Assembly: GCA_036924285.1 (NCBI GenBank)
Contig: JAYKYS010000002.1
Coordinates: forward strand, 5,828,001 to 5,892,000
Reading direction: 5' to 3'
Source of the DNA: Asterella californica
Lineage: Eukaryota; Streptophyta; Marchantiopsida; Marchantiales; Aytoniaceae
DNA length: 64,000 nucleotides
The position numbers were made by a program, and so were the translations under genes. This document shows positions 46,893-56,500 of the stretch, piece by piece. The number at the start of each line of letters is the position of its first letter. The first letter of the stretch is position 1. The notes under the pieces are model-generated. The model was not told the origin of the DNA. It saw only the letters and a program-made list of their open reading frames with translations, and did not search any database.

Positions 46893-48913
46893 TGTCGTGT
46901 CGTGGACCGGCTCCTACTTGAAATTCAAACTTCGATGCTTGTCGCTCCAAAGACACTCATGAGGAATAAGCTAGGCCCCAGCTTACGGGTTTTTGGCACA
47001 ATCTCAGATCTCCATTTTCATCGCATAGATGGGTAGAGCTCCTTGTCAGCTTTCCACATGCACTTTGTCTACTTCGTTTGGACGCTTAGTGGAAAAGTTA
47101 CAGGACTCGAAAGATGGAGAAAATAAGCTAGGCCCCAGCTTACGGGTTTTTGGCACCACTTCGGATCTTCGTTTTTATCGAACCAGTGGATAGAGCTCCT
47201 TGTCAGCTTTCTATAGGCACTTCATCTACTTCGTTTGGACGCCTAGTGGAGAAGTTACAGGACTCGAAAGATGGAGAAAACAAGCTAGGCCCCAGCTTAC
47301 GGGCTTTTGACGCAACTTCGGATCTTCGCTTTCATCACATAGATGGGTAGAGCTCGCTGTCAGCTTTCCATGGGCATCTTGTTTACTTCGTTTGGACATC
47401 CAGAGAAGAAGTTATGCGATTCGAAAGAAGGTAAAATCAAGCTAGGCCCCTAGTTACTTGCTGACTGGGTATTTAGGACTTCAGGCGTTATATCAAAGAC
47501 GCAAGGGGCCTGCTTCTTATTATTGAGGGTTTAACTTCGTACGTACAGACTGTTGCAAGGGGGCTGCTTAAGGGGCTTGCTTGTTCCTACGACCTGTCGA
47601 TGGATGTTTTGGAGAATTGGGAAGTCCAATACACGCGCGCAAGGTGTCATCGGGTTCAGATTTGTGCAGGCTACGCACAGGTTAAGACGGTTCTTGAAGA
47701 GACGGATCGGGGGTTGTGTTCTGGGAGAAATTGAGACGCAGGGAGCAGAATTGAGGTTTTCAGTTATCTGTGAAGGAGAGTTGGACCGTTCGGGCCGTTC
47801 CGGAGTCCAAACTTGCTGTCCTTGGATCCATCGGGATCAGAACAACGAGTTCTTCAGGAAATTGAAGACGATACAAAGTTTTATCGGGCGGTTTGGGAGT
47901 TGTGAGAGAAATTGGCTCGCAGGGAAGTGCTTGCGTCAGGTTTTCATCGCCTGCGACCTGAGATTGGATTGTTCTTCGCGATCGGTGAGCCAAGCTCTTC
48001 GTTCTTGGTGCCTACGCGATCAGAGAGTCCTCATGTACGCATAAGAGAAGACTGTAAGTGAATTGGATTGTTGGTTTGGGTGTGGTGAGCAAATTTGAGC
48101 CGCAAGGAGCCGATTTACGTCAGTTTTTTGTAGCCTGCGACCAAATTTCTCGAGTAGTTTTGCAAGGGGAACTCCAAACGGCTTGTTTGGAGTCTTGTTG
48201 GGTTCAGGGTAGCCAGATCTACCTACCAACGAAGACGGATATCAGTTTAGAAGATCCGTTTGTGCGGTGTGAGCGGTTTTAAGCCGCAGGGAGGAGTTTT
48301 TGAAGGTTCGGTCACCTGCGACCGAAAATTGGCGATATCTCGATTATCGGGAGTCGGATCTGAAGGTTTCTTGGGTCAACGGAGTCAGGGAAGGAGACCC
48401 TATCAACATTTGAAGATCGTTTGGCGAAAGGAGAAAGTTCCCAGATAGGTCTTTTTCGGTTCCTTCGCTACAGGTTTCGTCCTTTTGAGTTCGTTAAGGA
48501 CTTAGTTGGTTGTGTATGGCTTGTGGTAGCTAGCTTTAGCCAAGAGCTAGTGTGTGGATGCGGTTTGGACTTGGGTTTGGATCGCATGATACTGTTGTGG
48601 CTTTGGTTGTTAGCAAAGAAAAGTTCCTCTTGCTTTGAGCTACGCTTTGGCGATTTCAGACTAGGGTTGCGTTTCAGGGGTTTGTTTTAGGGCTTCTGAA
48701 GTAGGTTACAGACCGCTCTGGTCTTTTCCTCAGTTTTGTGCTGTTTGGAGAAAGAATCGACAGTGTACATACTTTCAGAGTGGTATATATCGCAGCATTC
48801 CTTTTCGTGGTTGTTCTTCTCTGTCTTGTCTCTGTTTGGCACACAGCATCTCCACAGCCAGGAACCTCGCGTTTTCCTGGACATCCTTCACGCACAAAAT
48901 ATCCGACACGATA
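46893..48913 (-). mobile_element. Solo LTR (2021 bp) inserted in the Gypsy-3b protease
   Basis: On the minus strand it begins TATCGTGTCGG at 48913 and ends CGACACGACA at 46893. It is flanked by a 4-bp duplication (CCGT on the plus strand at 46889-46892 and 48914-48917). It splits the protease exactly after its VDHG motif. It aligns end to end with the solo LTR at 21451-23481. Confidence 0.88.
46971..47447 (-). repeat. Tandem repeat inside the solo LTR, 157-bp unit, three copies
   Basis: CTAGGCCCC recurs at 46971, 47128, 47285 and 47442, exactly 157 bp apart. This is the inverted counterpart of the array at 22929-23404. Confidence 0.85.
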
Positions 48914-51096
48914 CCGTGATCCACAAGTGCAGGTATTGGCTCAGAAAGTCCCCCAAGTCGAACCTGCGTCTCAGTTGTCGCTCTTGCCCAGTGCTTTTTC
49001 TTGAAATCGCTGTCTGCGCTTGACCTATCTTCCTCAAACTCTTCATCTTCGTTCTCAATAACAGCAGGACCAACAACCCATACTTCATATTTATCATCTC
49101 TGAATCCATCAACACCAATAGCATCTACCACACCAACCATCTGACTGCCTACTTGTTCAGTCAATACCTGTCTTTTTCTCTTCATGATGTCTATTATCAA
49201 TTCATGAAACTCTCTCTTGGCGATACCTAGTACCTCACGAAGAGTAAACTCAACTCTAGCATCCAAAATGCGTTGCTCCAGAATAGCACGTAAGTCTGTT
49301 GTGGTTTTGATGTCTGCCGCTAACTTGTAAGTTGGAGCTTTCCCTTTCTCCTGTGCTGTAAACCTCTTCCCCCGTGCTCTATCTGTAGCAGTAGGTTCTT
49401 GTGGTAAATCCTGTACACCTTCCATAGATCTACTGCAGGTGGTGGAGCTGTAGAAGTAGAGGGTATATCCTCTGCAGCAGGAGACCTACCAGTTGGTATA
49501 GTTGGTGATGGTTCTGCTGCTCTCCTCCTCGTAACTCTCTGACGATCACTGTCGTCTGGTACCCTTGCGTCTAGGTCAGAAGCATCTCGTCTTCTCTTGT
49601 CTTCCACCATGGCATCTTGTTCGTTACTCGCTTCTAAAAAAGCTCGAATAGAAGTTGCATCTACTGGGTCTCTTCACCCAGTAGCTCTCTTAATGCTTTC
49701 TGCACCCCTCTTCATCATTTCAACTGAGACCTCATTAGCCTGCTCAACCATAGTTGGATTAGCGCGCACCTCAACTCTCCCAGTATATACATCAGCCTCC
49801 GCAGAACCTGCAGTCATCGCTGTAGTATTCGCGCCAGTAAGTGCTGGAAGAGAACTCCTCATTCCTCCTCTCCCAAAATACGTGTTAAGAGGCTGTCCAG
49901 TGGCGGTTAGATACAACCTGTTGTTCTGATAGTTGACTACGCCCTCTCGCAAGGCAACCGCCAAGTCTTGACAGTCTCCTCTGAGATGATCTGGGCTGTC
50001 GCACCAAATACATCTGCTGGTAAAGGTTCCTCCCACAGGTCGAGCACCTGGTGCAACTGGTCGTTGGTCTCTCCTCAAGTCTGCCATCTCAACACTCAAA
50101 TCTCTCAACTGTTGAGTGAGTTCTTCTATCAAGTTATGTTGATTTCGATTCTCAACAGGTCGCTGTTGCTGTCTAGGTCCTCTCTGTGCTGGGTTAGGTA
50201 CTACAGGCGCCTGAGGAACCACTTGAGGAACAACTATAGGTGCTTGAGGAATCACAATAGGTGCCTGAGGTATTGTAGGAGGAGCTACATGAACTTGAGG
50301 AGCTACTCTCTGCTGCTCTGGTAAGATTTCTAGCTGTAACACCATCCTACCACGACGTTGCCTAGCAAGGGTAGATACTGCTTCTTCCACTCTCCTCCAA
50401 TCAGATGTAACTCCCCCTTCAGTCCCTCGATCAGCCAACATGAAGCCTATCTGCTGTGAACTCATCTAGAGCCTCCAAGAACAACTCCGTCTTCCTAGCA
50501 TCCAGCGTCAACTTCTCTAGACCATAAAGCTGAGAGTACCTCTTCTCAAACTCCCGAATTATCTCATTCAATCTCATGGAACATCCAGGCTGACGCTCTA
50601 TCCAATCCATAAGGGTTCTTCTGGTGACTCTTTCAGAATCCTCTTCTAGAAACTCTTCTCTCAATGCACGCTCAAACAAAGTCCACCCACCTAGATGTCT
50701 TCTCTGTAAATTTCTCACCTTCTCTCTCAGTTCAGGGACAACAGTCAACTCAAAGCTTAGAATTACCTCAACTTCAGGTGCCCTGACCAACTCCATCTTA
50801 CCCACATACTCCCACAGGTACCTAGTAACGTCTCTTTCATCGAATCGTCCACATCGACCAACAATTGCTTGTAATGCTCTTGTAGACTTCTGCTCAGCTC
50901 CCCCAATTGCAGGCTGCTGCTGAATCAAGGCAGCCAACGTCTGAAGAATCTGAGACGTGTCTACAGGAGGCTGTGCTGTTGCTGTTGGAACCACCGTAGG
51001 CCCTCCTTGAGAGCCAATTCCATCTTGACCAGGAGTCCCTTGAACAGGAGCACCTTGAGCATCAGCTACACCTTGTACGGCAGCACTGTGATCCAT
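48914..51096 (-). pseudogene. Gypsy-3b gag and first part of protease
   Basis: ATG at 51096 (MDHSAAVQG...). The Gag core (RCGRFDERDVTRYLWEYVGKMELVR region) runs to a frameshift near 50450. The next frame holds a Q/P-rich linker and the zinc knuckle CIWCDSPDHLRGDC (about 50028-49985), then a stop at about 49674. Further frames carry 'MVEDKRRRDASDLDARV' (from 49610) and, after another shift near 49420, the pre-protease region FTLREVLGIAKREFHELI and the protease start ...PALVDHG at 48918, where the solo LTR interrupts it. At least three lesions besides the insertion. Confidence 0.78.
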
Positions 51097-51139
51097 TTTC
51101 TCAATTCAGTCAATTCTCCAAATCAATCACCCCAAATTA

Positions 51140-51157
51140 CTCTCAGTGGAAGCACCA
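51140..51157 (-). other. Gypsy-3b primer-binding site
   Basis: On the minus strand TGGTGCTTCCACTGAGAG, two bases inside the LTR end at 51160. It would pair with a tRNA ending ...GGAAGCACCA, not initiator Met. The identical 18-mer occurs in Gypsy-3c at 63452-63469. Confidence 0.75.
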
Positions 51158-52015
51158 GATGTCGTGGCGAGAGTCTTTCTTGGGGAGGGCGGACCTCCTG
51201 ACTGTAATTGATCAGAGAAACGACTTAAAGGGAAAAATAGGTTGCTGCTGGCGATGAGATCTCAAAACCCTGCTTCTAGCCGCCACCAATTACAAAACAA
51301 ACACTCAAACAGACACCCAGTAGACACTCAAGTGCATAGATAGATCTTTCACAATTCAGAATAACTTTATTTCAGTGTCGGCTGCACCCTCAATCTCTTC
51401 AATTGTAAAGAAAATCTCTCTCTCTTTCTCTCTTGTGCGTCTCTTTCTCCGTCTATCACTTTTCTGCCAACGATCTACCAAGTTAACTTCAATCTCAATC
51501 AAGTAGATGAAATTCAGACCCCTGACTCTTATTCCTCTCCTTGCATCAACCTCCCAGCTGCAAACTCTCAGAAATTTTTCTCCAGCGACAGATCAAAACG
51601 ATATCTCTCAACAAAACTGCCTCTTGAGAGTAATTTCTCCTCCGAACCCTTTATTAGACAACGTCCAAGCTTAAAACTCATGCCCCTCTCCCCTACGATG
51701 ATCTCTCAATTCAATCTGTCAGTAATTTCCTCTTCTCCCAGCGTCCAAGCTTCTCCTGCGTGTCCTCAACTCCCAATCCCTAATCCTTCTCCTTCTGCTT
51801 CAGCTCTCTCAGAAAAAATCCTTTGCAAAACTGTCCCCCGATCCCAAGTCGCCGCAGATATTTTACCTAAAAGTTAAGGCCCTAGCTTAAGCTGCCCCCT
51901 GCTGTCCTTATAAGCGCAGTCACTTATCAGAAGCAAGGCCCTAGCTAAGCTGTCCCCCTGTTGTCCTTGTCGATGACCCCCTCTTAAACTCTAATTCTCC
52001 TCCTTCCGCCTCCGC

Positions 52016-52255
52016 TGTAATCTTCCGCTTTTGTTGTAATCTTCCGCTTCAAGTTTCCGTTGTAATCTTCCGCTTCCGCTGTAATCTTCCGCTTCAGTTT
52101 CCCGTTGTAATCTTCCGCTTCCGCTGTAATCTTCCGCTTCAGTTTTCTGTTGTAATCTTCCGCTTCTGCTGTAATCTTCCGCTTCAAGTTTCCGTTGTAA
52201 TCTTCCGCTTCCGCTATAATCTTCTGCTTCAGTTTTCCGCTGTAATCTTCCGCTT
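52016..52255. repeat. Minisatellite of TGTAATCTTCCGCTTC units, 39-bp higher period
   Basis: The 16-mer TGTAATCTTCCGCTTC and close variants occur about a dozen times in 240 bp, alternating with CCG/AGTTTCC spacers to give a 39-bp period. The minus strand is open through the array (a repeating KRKITAEAEDYNG translation), but this is a product of the period being a multiple of three. Confidence 0.85.
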
Positions 52256-52367
52256 TAATTTTAAGGCCTCATCTTAAGCTGTTCCCCTGCTGTCCTTATG
52301 CGTACATAATAATCAGCAAAAGTTTCCCGTGCCCTCGATGCCATCTTGATGCCACCCTGAATATACT

Positions 52368-52483
52368 ACAAGCCATCCAATGTAGGCCGAAGTCTCAACA
52401 CTTATGAGGCTGCCCCACAGGGCTTACAAGCCATCCAATGTAGGCCGAAATCCCAACACTTATGAGGCTGCCCCACAGGGCTT
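52368..52483. repeat. Tandem duplication, 58-bp unit, two copies
   Basis: ACAAGCCATCCAATG... at 52368 repeats at 52426 with two substitutions, and 'aca' starts a third unit at 52484. It lies inside the Gypsy-3b LTR; only one unit is clear in Gypsy-3c. Confidence 0.8.
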
Positions 52484-52741
52484 ACAGCCCCCCCATATGC
52501 GCACCAGGTATCTCTCATAGTATATTCAGGATGGCATGCGGAGGCTTAGGCCAGGAAGCCCACGATTAAAGGAGATACCGGTCTCCCGTCCCTAGATATG
52601 CAGGACGTGGCTGCATATCCAACATAGACTCCCTTCCAGGAGACCAACATGCCGGAATAGGAACCAGAGGTCAGGGGGGATTGATCCTGAGACCACTTCC
52701 CTCCTAGGCAGGCGCCCTATCACTAGGATGGCCTTTGGTTC

Positions 52742-53541
52742 TGTAAGCCGGCCTGTCTCTCACCCAGGGGTACTTCAGATGACTAGGATTACTAGTGCAC
52801 CTTAATTACAAAGATTCTATCATACCCATGCTCACTTCACTCAACACTCTGATCCGTATGGTCACATCGGTCCCTCTAATAGCGTTCCTGCAAACAAGTT
52901 CTAACCTCGCCCTCCACATTGCATCACATAGTACTCAAGGACTCCCAAGGTCTCCAATGCTTACTTTACTTACAGTCAGGAAAATGAGAGTGTCTTCCAC
53001 CTTCTCAACTCCTCCTTATATACTCTACAACTTCTTACCGTGGTAACTTTCACTAAGTTACGTTACCTCATGGTAAGTGCGCAATCCAAAATAGTAAAAC
53101 TTCTAAAGGCTATTAAGCCTTTAAGAATAGCACACACATTACTTGTTCTACTTTACAAAAGTAAGAGATTCTCCTACTTTAGCTTTTGTAAAGTGTTAAC
53201 TTTCCACCCTATCCAATAGGAAGGCGACAACAAACTAATACGTCTTTTGAGGAGCATCTTTAGATCTTTGTGCATGACTTTCCATCATGCATCCAATCAG
53301 CGATGGTCAACAAAGTTACATACTTTTGAGAAGCATATTTAGAGCTCCGCACTTGTCACATAGTGTCATAGTGGAACCTCTAATAGTTTCCCCAACTTAG
53401 TTATAACTATCTCCGCTAGTTATGGTTAGTTTTGATCACTCTAGATTTAGATCTTCGAACTAGAGTAACCTATAAGATAGTCATACCTAATGAAACTTAT
53501 ATAAACATGCACACAAATAATGGGATACTTGTGACGTGACA
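52742..53541 (-). repeat. Gypsy-2 3' LTR
   Basis: 800 bp. On the minus strand it starts TGTCACGTCAC at 53541 and ends CGGCTTACA at 52742. The pol stop is only 13 bp upstream of it. Confidence 0.93.
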
Positions 53542-53553
53542 TTTACCCCCAGA
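53542..53553 (-). other. Gypsy-2 polypurine tract
   Basis: The minus strand reads CTGGGGGTAAA directly before the LTR. It primes plus-strand DNA synthesis. It almost abuts the gag-pol stop at 53555. Confidence 0.75.
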
Positions 53554-53554
53554 C

Positions 53555-56500
53555 TTAATTTTCACTCCGTCCTCGGAGTGAAGTATCACTTTGATGAAAC
53601 TTCTTCAACTTGTCGTGGTTCACTCGGTCGAAGAACGTACCACTTCTCTCTTGAAGATCATAGGTGTTATTACTCCACACTTTGGAGATGATGAAATGCC
53701 CAAAATATCGACGTAAGAACTTCTTTTGAACTCGCTTGTGCCTAATAGCATCCCATAGCATCACCCACTCACCCTTTTGAAATGGCTGTAACTTCGTTTT
53801 GTTCTTCGCCAAGCGCTTGTCGTAGCTCTTCTTCTGTTGTAGTTGGGCCATCTCAATTCGTTGAGCTGCATCGTCTCTATTCTCCTCCAGCTCCAACAAA
53901 GTTTCTCTCCTCTCTTTCTCAGCTATTTGACCACCCTTTCTCTTTAATCCAGCTTGTAAGGTCTGAAAGGTGGTTAGGTCGAACTGGATTGGTAATCTGG
54001 ATTCCAACCCATACACCATCTTGAAAGGTGAATATCCCGTAGATGTCTTCACTGTTGTTCGATACTCCCATAGAACCGCATGAAGACGCTTGTCCCAGTT
54101 GTGTTTGGCCCCTTCCATGTCAGCATCCTTTGCTAACATCTGACACAAGGTAAAGTTTGTCCTCTCTACCAAACCGTTTGAACTAGGTTTATATGAAGTA
54201 GTAACCCTCTGAGAAATGGAGAAGTGGGTGCACATAGCAGTAGTCATGCCACTCACAAATTCTCGACCCCTATCAGAAACTAACTCCAAAGGACATCCAA
54301 ACCTAGTTATGATCCGTTCGTACAGAAATCTACCCACCTCAACTTCTCCAATAGTTACAAGAGGTCTAGCTTCTACCCACTTCGTAAGATAATCTGTGGC
54401 TACAACAATATACTTATTGTTGCGAAGGGTGCGATTCAAAGGCCCAACAAAATCTATTCCCCATTTCTCGAAAGGTCCAAGAACCGGAATAGATCTAAGA
54501 GGAGTGGAAACACTAGATTTGATAGCGAAAGCTTGACAAACATCACAGGTTTTACAATACGTCAAGCAATCTCTAAACATCCCCCTCCAGTGATATCCCG
54601 CATCGAGTATCTTATGAGCCGTCAACTTGCCTGCGAAATGTCCTCCACATACTGGACCGTCATGGAATTCTTCCATGAGTCGTAGAGACTCCTCCTTGCT
54701 CGCAGCTCTTCTCAGGACCCCATCAACTCCTTCACGAAATAACACACCTTCCACCACCGAGTAAGGTTGACTTCGTTTCACCAGTGCCTTCTTCTCTCTG
54801 GTCCGCATCCCATCTGGATAGACACCTTCCGTAACAAAATCCCAAATTTCTTGATATTCTATTGGGATAATAGAGTTGCTCAAGACCATCAAATCTTCGT
54901 CAGGAAAGGTGTCATCCACCGGCTCCTCTCCATCCCCATCGTAAGCTCTAGATAACAAATCTGCATTCGCGTGTTTCTTCCCCGGTCGATCACAGATCTC
55001 ATAGTCGTACTCTGACAATAAGAGCTTCCACCTTGCTAATCGTCCTTCGACCATAGGTTTATTGAAGATGTACTTCAATGCCTTATGATCTGTAACGATA
55101 GTGAACTTGCCTCCTATGAGATAATGTCGAAATTTTCTCAAAGCATAGATTACTGCTAATCCTTCTCTCTCTGTCACAGAATAATTTCTCTCTGCCTTGA
55201 CCATTTGCCGACTAGCATATGCGATAGGATGATCTCTACCTTCAACATCATACTGACTTAAAGTACATCCTACTGCTATATTTGAAGCATCCGTATATAG
55301 AATAAACTGTTTATTCCAATCGGGCTTAACCAAGATCGGAGCTGAAGTAAGAGCTTTCTTCAGTTCCTCAAAGGCGGCTAGAGCTTCTTCATCTCCTAAA
55401 ATCAACACGTAATCTACTCCCTTCTTCAGATATACAGTCAAAGCATACGCTTTATGTGAGAACGAGAGTATAAACCTTCGATAATACCCCACCATACCTA
55501 AAAACTGTCGTAGCTTAGTGAGAGTACTAGGAAAAGGGAGCTCTAAGATCTTCTGCACCTTCTGTGGATCAACGGCAATGCCGTCCTTGGATATGATATG
55601 ACCCAAGAGTAACCCTTCCTCACACCCAAAAATACATTTCTCCGGATTGAGAGATGCATTTGCTACATCTAAACATTCTAAGACCTTCACAAGGTGCTCA
55701 AAATGCTTCTCCTTACTCCCGTAAACACAAAAGTCATCTATAAAATCTCTCACAAACTTTCCTAGAAAAGGTTCGAACACTTTGTTCATAAACCTTTGAA
55801 ACGTCGCAGGAGCATTACACAAACCAAATGGCATGACTCGAAATGCAAACGTACCCCACGGAGTAGTGAAAGTGGTCAGGTGTTGATGTTCTGGTGCAAT
55901 TTTGATCTGGTTATATCCGCTATAACCATCTCCAAAGCTGTACCATTCGTTTCCCGCCACTTCTTCCAAGATCTCGTCGATGAAAGGTAGAGGATAATAA
56001 TCCTTCTTTGTGACCGCATTGAGCTTCTTGTAATCAACACACACCCTCAATTTGCCATTTTTCTTCTTTACGATCACAATGGGTGATACCCATTCAGAAT
56101 GTTCCACCTCGTAAATGAACCCAGCAATGTGCAGCTTCTCGATCTCTTCTTTCACCAGATCCGCAATTGGAGGACTCACTCTTCGTTGCTTCTGTCGCAC
56201 CGGTTTGACTTCCTTCTCTAACTCGATACGGTGTTGCTCCAATGTGACCTCCCTCAGATCCTTGTAACTAAATGCAAATACATGAATGTATTTACGAAAG
56301 ATCTCTTCGAAACAACTCTTCTCCTCTTTAGTAACCTTCGATCCATAACGTAAGGTGGCAATTCTTCTCTCCACCTCCTCGGGAGTCAACGGTTCTTTGT
56401 CTCTATCTCTTTGCACTTCCGGAGAAGGGAAAAGATCCACTACGTTCACACCCACATTTCGTTCTTCTCTCTCTTCTTCTGACGATGTATTTTCAGATTC

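Larger units (their letters stand above)
51160..52741 (-). repeat. Gypsy-3b 5' LTR, inner 1.58 kb
   Basis: Ends CGACA (minus strand) at 51160. It aligns with the Gypsy-3c LTR in two pieces (60852-61250 and 63083-63449). It includes a 39-bp-period minisatellite and a 58-bp tandem duplication. Gypsy-2 is inserted at its other end. Confidence 0.78.

Noticed and set aside
47553..48044. 163-codon plus-strand frame
   Set aside because: Inside the antisense strand of a solo LTR, not preserved in the two other LTR copies.
51984..52187. Repetitive charged 67-codon frame
   Set aside because: Product of a 39-bp-period minisatellite in an LTR.
52000..52500. CRISPR-like array (regular repeats)
   Set aside because: The setting is eukaryotic, the repeats are contiguous and imperfect without unique spacers, and no cas genes are present.
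52795..53046. Two near-identical 83-codon plus-strand frames (also 59625-59876)
   Set aside because: They are the two LTRs of Gypsy-2 read antisense, so the duplication is not evidence of a gene.
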